This document shows, one piece after another, positions 1 through 13,200 of a DNA stretch of 64,000 nucleotides (position 1 is the first letter of the stretch; every line of letters starts with the position of its first letter). The position numbers were made by a program, and so were the translations under genes. Source of the stretch: Dimorphilus gyrociliatus. Lineage: Eukaryota > Annelida > Polychaeta > Dinophilidae. Below the pieces are notes generated by a model. That model did not search any database. It had not been told where the DNA came from and saw nothing but the letters and a program-made list of their open reading frames with translations. The DNA lies in contig CAJFCJ010000004.1 in assembly GCA_904063045.1 (NCBI GenBank), forward strand, positions 1,109,713 to 1,173,712, written 5' to 3'.

Positions 1-3000
1 TCTAAACGTCCCAAACTTAATCCATTTCCATTGACTCCTTTTATAATATTTGAAGATTGTTGTGTCCACCACCAGCCTCTTTCATCAGACAGATCACCTA
101 GACTATCCAGATCTTCATAGGATTCTCTGATAGATTGAAATATTATTGATCTATCAGTTTCATCAAAAACATAATTTTCCGATATATATAGATCATCTAT
201 TGCTAAAAAAGTTCCATCATACTGTCTTCCGACTACTAAACAATGATTTACATCACAGAAGGAAGGTCTACCATGAATTGACAAGGGATTTTGAGTAAGT
301 ACAAGTTGTGTGCCATTATACTTTACAACATCAATATTATTAATATAAAGAGACAACCCTTTTACTGAATGCCATGTGAACATAACATTAAGCCAATTAC
401 GTATTACAAATGTCTCGCTTGTTGTTCTCCAAACTGTGTCCTTAGTAACTACTTCTACAGTCAATTTATATTGATCGTAAACAACGTAATAGCCAACCTC
501 TGTTGTATTTGACATCAGCAATAGAGCATAATTTGTATTTGATGAAGGACGAAACCAGAATGATACAGATAGGCCCAGTTCACACTCCAAAATATTTGCA
601 AAGCATCTTGTTAAGTGATGCTTATTTGTGTACAATTGAAAACTATGATAATCTATGAGTTTTGCTGCTTTTCGCTCTCCATCGGCAAATGGGATTAGCT
701 TTGAAGTACTGTAAGAAGCTTTATATTGTCCATCAGAAGGAAATTTGCCGATATCTAGTTCGTCAAAACTAAACAAAATTCCAATTCTTTCATGTTCAAG
801 ACATTCGACACCGTCAATATTCCATTGAAAATTTCCACTACTAGTTGGTTCACTTATTAGAACCGTAGCAATTGGTAGAAACATTCCAGAATTATAAGTC
901 AAAAATCTCTCCCCTTCGTATGATATGTAGCCTTCATCAATACTTGAATCGCTAATACCATTGCAATTACAAGTTTCAGTATCATTACAACTATTGTCAT
1001 TTTTGCACGGACAAGTCATTGCAACATCAGCTCCAGGGAATGTTTTTGTTTTTACACTGAAAAGTCCTCCGAATTCCGTAACAGATCCACCTCCAAAAAG
1101 TTTATACTTATTTTCACACTTGAATGTAAACTTTTGACGGCATGAAGACGATCTACTCGATATGTTAGTAAGTATTTCCTGATCATAAGCCAAACTATCG
1201 GCCAAGGAAAATTCTTTACTCCCAGAAGTAAACCAAGTGCCTTCATCCTTCATAGGTATATGCTTATAAGTTGACTTTTTAGATGAATTTGTAAATTTAC
1301 AACGCATCATATAGGAATCTACTCTTAATGGATAATCGTCATCAAAATAAGCAGAATTCTCGTATTCCGAGCATGTTTTCATATCTAATTAAAAGAAATA
1401 AAATCTAACATTAGCTTTAAATAATATTATTTTTAATGTATTAATAAATTACCATAAAAATCGTATAATCCTATATCATCAATTATTCTATAGTGCTTCG
1501 TTGAAGTCATTAAATAGTATAAATCGTCAAATTCTCCTTTTCCTCTATTTGATATAGTAAATGGAGCTCCAGTCAATCTTCCTCCAACAACTATATATCC
1601 GTCAGTAGCTGAGCTTTCAATAAAATCTGAGGTTTTCCAACAAGTATAATTTAGCTCTGTATTATGTAAATAAAATCTAGCTCTTATAATGAGCCCTGCA
1701 TGATTTGAGACATTATATCGAAGTTGGATAAATTGCCAACTATGCATTTTTATTATTGTCCATGAAGCGCACGTTTTATTTTGACCATTAATTGTTATTG
1801 TCATATTATCATTCACGTTTGAAACTTCTATATGTGTTTGCTGCATATCACCAACCCAAAAATGGGTTCCTGCAGTTGACGATATTTTAAGCCAGAATGT
1901 CCATAAAAAATTCATCCCTAAACAATATCTTGGACTGGTCAGACAATTTTTAAAAAACTTTTGAGAGATTGCATAGCCAGTTTCATAATTAATGTGATTC
2001 CTAAAGTACAGTGATCCGAATTCTAAGCTGGCACCTTCTTCCAATTTAAAATAAACTCTAAGGTCTTTAGATAGACTTAATCCCCACTTTCCCCTGTCAC
2101 CAACTGTATAGCCATTTACAACAGATTCGAAACTAGATGTTCCTGAAGCAAATAGATTCTTCGTCTCTATTCCTTCATATAATTGAAGTGATAAAATTTT
2201 TTTATACTGATTAGAGATTATAAAATTGAATATCATAAATGTTTTAAAGCATTTGTTTTGATCGAAATCGCATCCTACATAATATTTAGGCATTTTATAA
2301 CGATTTTCAAGCAATCGACCTTTACATTCAGTTATTGTTCCAACTTCTTCAGAATTTATAAAAACGGTTAAGCCTGCAAAAGGTTTATACAAATAGTGAA
2401 GGTAAAACCATTGACTGTTTGGAAAATATCCTTCATATTCATATAAACATGTAAAAGTGGCGATTGAAATGACCAATTTTCCATTTCTAACAAAAATCGA
2501 TTGCCCATAATAATTGGGATGATTACCACCATTATCAAAGATATATCCTTCCTGAGAATCATTCGGTACTCCTGCTATGTACAGCCATAATTGAATAGTT
2601 ATTCCTGATATGCATTCCTCTATATCTTTCAGGCATTTATGCGGGGGTACATTTTCTTCTAAATAGTATCTCCCATCAAATATGTGTGCATTTGCTATAT
2701 CTTTTAGAATGGTAACCGCAGGTCCACTTGCTTTACTCTGTAGAGGCAATGGTTCGCTTATGTCACTTACATTAAAATACTTGGCACCCGGAAGGCCCAT
2801 TTGCCAACTTGATACAGTTTCTATAAATTACAGCTATTTTGTTCAAATGAACATTTTACATTAATCTAAGCTTACCTATTTTGTGTATAGCTTGATAAAT
2901 GTCCAATTTATAGGAAAGAAAGTAAAGTTCATCAATCCCAAGGGCTATCGAAGGCGAGTTACTTCCTGTTTATTATCAGAGATTTTTGATTATTATTAAA

Positions 3001-4893
3001 TGAAATGTGTAATAGGAATGATGTTTTTTACCAAGGATTAAGGGAGCTGAGAAATTGACTGAATACGGTGAAGGAAGATTTCCAATGGAACCTTCGGTGG
3101 CCAAAAATTCAAACTGATCACTTACAGAACTGTCACTCTCAGAAATTTTAATAGTTTTCTGTGTAAAAAGATAATAATCTGGAGTGTTTAGGTAATATCT
3201 TTTAAGTAAAATTTACTATAAATCCATTTATAATAGGGTCATAAATAAACAGTATATGATACCATTCATCTAAGAGTAATTTCGGACTCTGATATGTCAG
3301 AGTTCTGTGTTTCATATTTATTATCAGATTTAACAGAATAGTTGATTTCATTTGTTCCAAATATAAATAAAAGCCTGAAAAGACACTACATTTTAGATTA
3401 AATTAATAATACTATTGCTAAAATTGCCTTCATGCTGGATGCCTACATCCACATTTCCTATTACATACACTCTTTCTGAAGCATTAAATTCAACAAGCTT
3501 CAACCAGAAATCTAGTGTGAAACCATTGGGACACCAATGAGCTCCAGCAGCATTTTGATTTAAACATGTTGGATATGAACCCAAACTAAAAGAAGTGCCA
3601 TTTAATAATAAACCACCGTCTTTCCTTCCAGCAAATATTGACAATTTTTGTGGATTAGATAGTTTTATAGGTTTAGAGCCAGAAAATATGCTGTTTTCGT
3701 TTATTTCATCAAAATTGAAGAAAAATTTATCAGTATGGGTTTTAGAGAGTTCGTCTATAAAAGATTGGAGTATTTATTAATGTCTTTACGATTTTAATGC
3801 AAAAGATAAAATAGAAAGAACTCTTTATCGAAATTATAAGATACTCTGATGATTATAATGTTAATTTATTAATGTTTTTCGTATCTAACGGATCAGCAAA
3901 ACTAATCAATATACATTTCTTGAATAACGAAAAACTTTTTAAACCTTTTCTTTTCAATGAATGAATTGTAAAAGATGGAGCATCTATTATCTTTGAACAC
4001 AAATACACTGTGAAAAGCAATATTCCTCATTCATTTCTGATATTGAGCTGATCGGTTTAAACAAATAATCCGTAAGAAACCGTACAACAGGATAATATAA
4101 ATACACTTTCTTTTTTATAATAATGTCCTTGTTTGCTACTGCTTGTAGTTTTCATCAATAATAATATAGAGTTATACTATTTCATGAAACTAAACTAGAA
4201 AAGATATTATAAAACTAACTTACCGTAAATTTTCTCAACATTGTAGGTACTGTAAACCCGGTCACCTATTCTTAATTCATCAACAAGAATGGATCCACTA
4301 TCAAGATATTTTACGATTTTTAATGCTGAACCAGGGCTTGTAATGGTTTCATTCACGTAATTACTTGAAAAAGAAACAACTTCTTTATCAAGCCAAACAA
4401 TTATTCCTTGAGATTTTATATTATACGATACAGCAATATGGCACCAATTATGTAAGCATGATGATAACGTTGTCATTATTCCATAATATTTTCTTTCTCC
4501 TGTATTCAAGTGCACATATAAGGTACTGTTGCTTCCGTAATATCTCATTTCAATGCCTCTAGAATCTGACTCGATTGTAGATATTAATTCAACTGCTGCA
4601 GTGGAACTTGTTTGAATGTTCAGCCATACCGAAATAGATATACCATATTGACAATTAATGGGACTTTTTGGGCACTCTGTTGCCTCTGCCCAATTAGCCA
4701 CTATCACATCAGAAGAGGGGGTCACTTCAAGGCATTTTTCTTTAACTCCATTTAAATAAGATAAACCAGTTGTTGAAGCAATATATAAACTGTCGAATGC
4801 AGGATCATTATCAAGAGCCCAGAACCAAGATTTAGCACTGGTATATGATAATGAGGATAGGAAATATAGCAAAAACAACATGGCAAATTTCAT
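1..4893 (-). CDS. Polycystin-1-like giant receptor, copy A (partial, 3' part beyond left edge)
   Basis: N-terminal part of the third tandem paralogue. Proposed exons: 4224-4893 (ATG at 4893, signal peptide then a LamG-like module), 3428-3754, 3217-3374, 3032-3158, 2876-2965, 1453-2820, and 1-1384, which runs off the window. All join in frame when aligned with copies B and C. The visible protein has at least four LamG-like jelly-roll modules (cysteine signature C-x(3)L-x(2)C followed by an aromatic-rich SFWL-type strand), then a CASPR-like fibrinogen-type segment ending in a CPC...CNCNG cysteine cluster. Two peculiarities: intron 2 (3375-3427) has a GC rather than GT donor, and exon 1453-2820 is continuous where B and C have an intron. 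No stop or frameshift is visible, so the copy looks functional. The WSC, PKD, GPS and channel regions would lie left of position 1. The lack of the C-terminal half is a window effect, not evidence of decay. Confidence 0.85.
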
Positions 4894-4945
4894 CTTTTCC
4901 CACGGTTTTAAATTAAAACTAGAAAATCTTTCGAGAACAATCGGG

Positions 4946-4951
4946 CTTATA
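4946..4951 (-). promoter_or_regulatory. TATA-like element upstream of copy A
   Basis: The minus strand reads TATAAG about 55 nt before the copy A ATG. Copies B and C have similar elements at 47-62 nt, so all three copies seem to have a short-leader TATA promoter. This is a motif match only. Confidence 0.35.
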
Positions 4952-5654
4952 AATCATCAAGTATCTAATGAATTTTTAATCCGTTATTATCATAATTGAT
5001 GACGGATTTCTTAAGATCAATTCATCGGGCCTCAATCCTAGCAGCTTTCTGAGAGAAAGAAAAATAACTGAGAGGATATTAATTCATCTACTGCAAAATT
5101 TCCTGGACAAATATTCATTCAATAAAGTTACATTTTGCTATTCTTAAGTTACACCTAAAAATTTTAATTATTTCACTTAAAAACTTCTTATTTTCCTAAA
5201 AAATAGAAGTATCATTCAATTGGTTCAAGGAAAATGGAAATCTATAACTAAATATAATAATATATATAATAAATACTCTAGTTTCCAGCCTATAACTGAG
5301 GTAAGATATCGACCTACATATTATCAGATTAAATTAATTTCCCCCATTTACATATGAATAAATTTCGTTAAAAGTAGTATTTAATGCCATAAATTATAAT
5401 TTATTTAAATTGACACTCTGGGATTAATAAACATATTTCAAATTCATAATAACTAACATTTATCTTTTTTTCTTCGAAGAAAGCATTTAAAGAGAATGAA
5501 CTTCTGATATTATCAATATATAGAAGTTTTATGCTTTTTAACAAAGACTTGTAGTTATATATAATTTTCTGTTTTATATTCCGTATTGGTTCAATCAATT
5601 TTTAGATTAGCCCAATATTTGTATCAATGAATAAATAATGCTCCAAGAAAAAGA
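4952..5654. other. Intergenic spacer between copies A and B
   Basis: AT-rich spacer holding the copy A promoter and the copy B 3' end. A 65-codon open frame at 5401-5598 on the minus strand is low-complexity and has no counterpart in the next spacer. I see no gene here. Confidence 0.6.
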
Positions 5655-7237
5655 TTAATATATTGTTATTTTTCTTCCTTTTTTCTCATTGAATCCAAAA
5701 TATTCTTTAAAATCTAACAAACAACTTTGTATCTTCTTATCCAAATACTCTAAAACATAAAAATCACTTTTTATGTTAGATTTCTTTGCTCTGCCTCTTG
5801 CTTCATTCAGAATACTTATCAAGATATTCAGGCTTAAAACCGGTATGCATAAGACAAAAGTAACGAAAAACATGTGCCTGTAAGGAACTCTTGCTTTTTC
5901 CAAGTCTCTCATAAGTGGTGAGTTTAGAGACGATATGCAAAGAGTATACACTGATGACAACATCGTTGAAAATGATGACAAGTGTGTAACGTAAAGTAAG
6001 TAGCTCATATGAGCATGAGCTAAAAGGAAAAAGAGAAATACAAAGAATAAGGATTTAAGAGAACTTGATGCATTATTAATAGTTTTTATAAGCAATAGAA
6101 TAGTTTTATGATATTGTAGGACATACAACATTTTCAAGCATGATATTCCACTTACGAATGCCACGATGTAAGTATATGACTCATCTATGACTATAAGGTG
6201 CTGCATTTCCACAAACTTATCTTTAAGACCTATTTTCACTTTGTTGCGTAAAACAGTTTTAGCTAAAAACAGTCCAATGGTACATAGAGACAAAATCACA
6301 TTTATGAATGAAACTTTGTTCCATAAACTCTTGAAATATGCAAGTCGTTCTTTCCGCATATGTTTAACTACTTTGTAGAATTCGTAGAAAACGAAAAATA
6401 TAAATAAGATCTGACAAACCAAAACAGTAATTCCGTAGTTTGAATGATACGGATATAAATCTATCACTGCAATTCGATTCCATTTCGTAATTGCAACGTC
6501 CATTCCCTGTTCAACAACAATTGTTAAACTGATAAACAAATTGGAATCAGCGTTATATAGAGTTGATTCTATTATAATAGCTCTCGTTTTGGCATCTAAC
6601 CAGTCTTTAGGCGGTAGAATCGGTGTTGAATGTTCAAATATATAGCCCCCAGTCGGATATATATGTCGTTGTGCAACAATAGGATAAGATAACGGATTCT
6701 GGTAGGACCATTCGTTTTTAACAGTATCAGGGCTGTGACTTGAGAATGATTTGTTATAATTTTTCTTATCGATATTATTGGAGGAAAGATCATAGGAACA
6801 GTCTTTAATAACATCTTGTAGTTGTTTACAAGACTGTGAGACAACTCTAATTTGTCGCCAACGAATTGAACCAACTCTAATCCAACTTTGTTCGAATGCT
6901 CTAATCTTTTGTTCCTTCCAATGAAGTTTTTCGCCATTGTAATATTCCGTATCAAACATTGATGGGTTAAAATAAGTTGCTGTCCAGTTGTATAAGTCAT
7001 GTAATTCAGTAACTTTATCAAGATGATTTATAAAGCCATTTCGAATAGTTTGAGCAGCATGATAGCTCTTCAAGGGAACTTGTTTATAACCAATTACCAA
7101 TACTAATATGATATAAATACATGTTGTTACAATTCTTAATAACACTTTTTCTGTTTTAGAATTTTTAACGTTTTCCAGATGACTTTTAACCATATCATTG
7201 AGATTAGGTTTTGGAATATTTTCAATTGAACTCTCCA
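5655..7237 (-). other. Copy B polycystin/channel exon
   Basis: Last coding exon, about 527 codons. It contains a membrane helix ending IGYKQVPLKSYHAAQ, the extracellular polycystin domain, helices S2-S6 and a short cytoplasmic tail. The pore stretch around STMLSSVYTLCISSLNS lacks the acidic Gly-Asp selectivity-filter pair of polycystin-2 channels, as in polycystin-1 family members. The last helix ends in the family signature NILISILNEARGRAKK. The tail is only about 40 residues and shows no EF-hand or long coiled coil, unlike vertebrate PKD1 and PKD2. By inference the subunit needs a PKD2-type partner to conduct. Confidence 0.85.
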
Positions 7238-10200
7238 CTAAAAGATTAACATTTTTTAATTATAAAGTAATTTACATAAAATAATAATAATAAACATAAA
7301 ATATACCTCTTATTCGCAGAAAATACTGGCAAATCTTTGTTGCTTTATTCACTGTTTCGACATGTTGTAAAAACTCTTCATCATCAAGATCAAAGTCAGA
7401 TTTTTTGAATAAGATCGATAGAATAAGAGCTATCACAATGACCTAAATGTGTATTATTTTAGTAGATATTACTATACCTATACTTTTTGTAATTGATTAA
7501 TTACAAACCTTAAAAGGTTGGATAACTATTACTGATTGAGTGAAGCTGATAAGCATGGATGTGAGCCATTGCTCTGATTTTGTTTTACCCCATTCTAAAG
7601 AATATAAAAGTACAAAAAAGAAGGAAAGAAATACTGTTATTGCCACTAATATCCATGAAACATAGATAAATATGGGTGGTAATGAAAATGACTTCAGCTT
7701 AATCATATAATCTCTCCTGGTCTTTTTAAACAAAGTCATAACTAAAAAGTTTATTGGAACGACCACAAGTGCCGATATTGTACCAATCCACAATTGTTGT
7801 ACGGAAAATATTAATGGTCCTAGCTTATATGTCAGATCACTTTCGGCATTTCCTGCTTGATAGAACATTGCTGAAGCAATCATGGATGCTGCAATCATAC
7901 ATAAGCAGCATCCAGCTCTTTGCACTCGAGTGAAATGGCTTCGAGTAGGTCTGGACACTACACTTAACCATAAGTGATCGTCAGTAAACTTATTCCTTAA
8001 CCACATTGGCCATAATCTTTTAAAAGAAGTAATATCTTTATTTTCCGATACGTTAACGTGAGCAGAAGGAGAGAGTTTTGATAGCAACGAATGGGCATAG
8101 AAGTAATATTTTTTCATTGTAGAGACATCTACTAAGATAATTTCTTCTAAAAACCAAGACGGTGATTTAGTTTTAATTGTCGGATTTATCCAAATTCGAA
8201 GGTTCTTTGGTTCTCCCAAACTCTTTTGCGTCGTCATATGATAATGAGATATACTCGATCTCTTTAGCTCATCTCGATATCCATCATATAAAGTTCGTAT
8301 ATTTGACGACGACTCTTCTCCTTCAATCATGAATTTTATCTGACTATCCGTTCCTGCATTTCGGCCATATCCCGTTCTAACAATTAGAGCGTAATGGTGA
8401 CGATCTAGTGCAGAATTATCCAAAAGACTTCTCATTTTCCACATTTCTTCATCTTTTTTATCAGCTCTTCTCAAAATTAGTAGAGAACACCAGAAGAGTA
8501 CCAGCATACAAATAATCAAAACCAAGACGGCTATATTGTCGCCAATTCGTTTCAATTTTCCGAATGCCGAACTAAAATCTATAGGATTCGGAGCGACGAG
8601 AACATTCGATCCGAAGAAAGTGAGATGGTTGCATTGGCAAGTGATGACATCCTTCTTTTGAACATCGGCCACCTATCGAGACGATGATTTCATTTAATTA
8701 GATTACTCGACTGTCCCTGAAGAGAACACTAAATAAAGAACTTACAGAGCAGTTATCCTTTTGCCATAAATTTTCACTTTCAGCCCAAAACAGACAGGAA
8801 ATTTTCTCCATAAATACTGAATAGTGAATTAAATCCGACTCTGCAAATGGTTGAATGAATCAATTCATTACAAATTCATCGTTGGGAGTTGTCAATCAAC
8901 AATAAATGTGTGACTTACCGAGTTTCATTCCAATGTATACAGTTCCATTTTGAGAAACTGGAATGATTCGTTCAAAATAATTTACTGCCGATGCAGTAGA
9001 GTATACAAGATATTGTTCATTCTCAGTTGGATTCTCATTCAAACGAACGTAAATTCGAAATTTTTCTCTTTTTTTCATCTTTAATTTCATAAATATGGCA
9101 GAAGTAGGCCAATCGTATGTTATATTGTGAATGATCATGGAAGATTTCCTCTCGGATAGATCGGGAATGAAAACATTTAGATATTGAGTTTTACGATTGT
9201 CCATTTTGAGTTCAAGTTTAATATCTTCTTTAAGATTACTGATATGAATCGGTCGGAAAAAGTTATCAAAAAGCTTAACAGAGAGGGTATGAGAGTTAAT
9301 AAGATTTTTCGATTGAGTTCCCCAGATTATGGGATTGAATTTAGATGATACTGACTTTTAAAGAAAAATTAATAGTTTAATATTTTGTTTGTCTCATTCA
9401 TGTATTTACCTGTATAGCTATTTCTTTTCCTTGATATGATTTTAATAGTTCGGAAGAAAGGGATGGAAAAGATATTGTGTTCTTTTTTTTATTATATTCA
9501 TATTTATTGTTGAATATGCTAGTTTTTTCTAGTTTTTGCACTTTGAGCAGCCAATTTTCATCACCCAACGTTACAGGCTCCTCACCTGTTACTTGAAATT
9601 GCATCAATTTTCTTGTTATAGAATCACTGATTGATTCAGCTCTCGTTATAACTTCTTTAGCCTAATCAATATCGAATGATGTGAATAATCAGAAACTATG
9701 TACTTTTAATGTATACATACTAAAGACTTGTCAATTTTATCAATATCCTCTTGCGATTTGGTAATATTTTCAAGATATTCCTCCCTCTGTTCCGGGGGTA
9801 AATCAGGAATTTTTAATGTTGGAGGAGTCGAAGGTTGACTTTTTGCTATAATACTTGTTAAAGTCTTCATTATTGCTAAGGAATAGGGAAGAATATTTTT
9901 AGTTAATTAAACTCTTGTTTATCTATTTCAGTACCTGTTGATGTACTGAAAACAGCATCAGGCGATTCGGTCAAAAGAAAGAATTTACTGGCTATATTCT
10001 GTAATATTTTGATTCCTTCCACCTATTATAAAGTATTTTTAGTTATTTTCAATATTAAGACATAAAAGGTAAGTTTAGTTTACTTTTGTTTCAAACAAGT
10101 AATAGATATCCTTTGATTCAAAAATAGCTGCCAAGGTAAACGAGGCTTGCTGAATGTCTAATTCGGTTGTAAGTAAAGGATTTATTTTTGAGAAGATTTT

Positions 10201-13200
10201 AACTAATTCATGTCGAATTTGTCGCTGTTCTTCCACAGTAAATTCTGTGGAAGAAGAGCAAGAGAATTTGGCGTTTAGAAGGGAGGCAACCGATGTTTCT
10301 AGTCTCAAAGCTCCATTATGATTGTTAGATTGTAATAGTCTATTCATTTCTCCATTTGGATTTAGAAGACTATTTAGAATTTCCTTCGCTCCAGCTGTGT
10401 AAGGTTGAACATGAGCTGTTAAAAACACAGTTTCTTTTGCCCCAATCATATCGATTATTTCAACTTTAATTTTTAAATTAGGATTGACTGGTAAATGCAT
10501 GGCTGGTGTTTTCGAATTAACGGACGAATGTAATAGGTTCCATTCTGAATTTGTCTCATAATAGATGCTAAAAGTCATTGGTCGATAAAAGTATAGATCT
10601 TCGGACGGGCTTCTTTTCAAATTCAAATCTTCATCGGACCAATCAGAGCAAATAATTTGAAATTTTGTCAATAAAGAAATACCTATAAAATACAGAAGAA
10701 ATGAATTACTTATAGTATAAATAGTCTTATAAGCAGTATTTACCTTGGTTAGGTTCAATAACGCATTTTCCGTTATATGGAGGATAATTAACAATAAATT
10801 TCTTCTCTATAAAACCAACGATATTTCCAGATCTCCATACAGATTTAAATAAATATTCTTTACCAGATTCGAAAAAATGTTCTTTAAATGCCAAATGTTC
10901 TAGTTTATGACCTATAGAAAATTAACATATCTATAAACTAATTACAGACAAAGCTTTAAATAGATCTTACTTGTTGTTATATTCTGACTGATGTCAATTT
11001 CCTTAGAATTACTATCATAAACAGTCCACGTTTTATCCCAAATTAAATTATCCTGACAATTGGCACATTTTGCTAATAGAGTGAATTTCTGCGATGGATT
11101 TATTTTTTTATTACAATTTATTAAACAAACAATATCCAACTCAGGTACAATGCCAGAATTGTCAATAGTATAAAGCTGTTGTAATTTAGTGATGATTGAG
11201 TCTCCTTGAACAGCTTCAACTTTTACAGAGAATGACCCTGTTTCAGTTACTTTCATTTCATAGCATCCAAAACCACAAGTAGAACGTTTTCTTCTTATTG
11301 GATTTTTATGTCGAAATAGAATTTTCCATTCGGTACTTTTTGAACCTTTCGTACTAAATATAAATTCATCAATTTGACCTCCATCTTCATCTTCAGAGTT
11401 CGAAGCATCTATTTTTAGTTTCTCATTAAATTTTACAGATCTAGCATTTCCTCCTTTAATATTTAACTCTAATGGAGTTTTTAGAATCTCAATGTATCTC
11501 AGTTCGGTAATAGTCATCTGATATTCGATAATGGTAGCGGTAAAATTTACTGTATGTAAACCATAATCTAATGCTCTTTTAGGAATACTAAACCAAGGCT
11601 TATTATTCGGTTTAATGTTCAATTTTGCCTCAACTTTATCAAACACACTCCATATCATACTTATAGGATAACTATTTTCGCATTTATTCTCAAACTCAGC
11701 CTGAAAATAGACCGTCTCTGATTTGTATATGTATAATGGTTCAGTTTTTATCATTCCAAATTCACTAAGCGTTATTATAGGTCTCTTACATCTTAACACA
11801 TTTATTTTCAAGAACTTTGTTGAACGTGAATTTGAATTAAATGCATATACAGAAATATCATAAATTCCAGGTTGTGTCCAAGTGTGTAGATGCTGGAGTT
11901 TATTTCTACCTCCCCGAAAACTTACCAAAGTAACATCTTTATAATTTATTGTACAATTTTCACTTCCATACATATATTGAGTTGTTGAGTCTCCAAAATT
12001 CCATAAAAGACATGGATCTAATCCCAAGGTGGAATAACTAAACTCTAACTTTGTGACTTCATTCACTACTGCATAGTCTATAAGCTTTAAAGCGGTTCCA
12101 GTTACACCGTATTCAATTCTTAATATTTGCCATTTAGTTTTCGTACAAAATGTATTTTGAGCACTGGCAGTTACATTGAAAATCCCTTGCTCTTTATAAA
12201 AATGGGAAAATTCAAAGCTTTTCTTTACAAGTGACTCGGGTGTTACTTTATTTTTTCCAGTGGAAATAATGAGAGAAACATTTGAACCCTTTTTCCAAGA
12301 AGTTTTAAACAAAATTTCAGATAGTGGCTCAAAAGTATTACCATTCACATTAAACTCAAAATCGTCAATGCATTCTCCTACTCTAATACTTGAAGTTTGA
12401 CTTTGAGCGCTTATTATATTCTTTACTTCTCCTTTTACATCGTAATATCTTTCATTTTTGTATTTATGAGTTACAGTGAAATTTTTCAAGTTGTTTAGAC
12501 TAACATTTTCAAAAGTAAATGTTTCTCCATCACCTGTTTCCAGTGTTAGAGTCGCTTCTTTGAAATTTTCTTTCTTATCCTCCAGATAGAATACGAATTT
12601 TGCATCCTCATAGAAAGATGCAATATTCTTTGCCTCCAATAAGACTTTTGGTAATCTTCTCACAAATCTTACTCTTTTCCATATTTTTTTTGTGCTATAA
12701 TCGTTCTTTACTGCCATTGTTATGTTTCGATAACCTTCTTTTGTAAAATTATAGGTCAAGGAAACAGTTTTTACTGTTGGATTATCTCCATTCATAAAGA
12801 AGGCTCGCAATAAACCTTCAACGTTTGATTTTATATCAATTCTATAATTGGAACCTTCACTAATCACTCCTGATATGTTAAATGCCTTTCCAGTTTCCCA
12901 TTCTGTTGCCTTTACATCTATATAGATATCACCTATCTCTCTTACTACCTCAACTTCAGCAACAGCAGCTTTCGAGGACAATTGATTTTCAGCAGTCAGG
13001 TGATAAAAATGAGTACCAATAGTTATTGGAATTGGGATATGAAGGTTTTTTGTAACTTTCGGGCAAGTAATTCTATTATCATATACGGTTCTGTCTGCCT
13101 CATCAGCTTTTTTATCTAATATCAAACAAGATATCGGATCACCATCGACAATGTTCCAACTGATTGGAACATATGCATCTTTAATTCGGACGTTGAATTT

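Noticed and set aside
1-4893. Copy A as a pseudogene
   Set aside because: Only a GC donor and the window edge argued for it. All visible exons are open and join in frame.
6596-7021. 141-codon open frame on the minus strand, nearly identical to one at 24567-24992
   Set aside because: It is an alternative frame inside the converted polycystin-domain patch. Its conservation follows from the conversion, not from coding in that frame.
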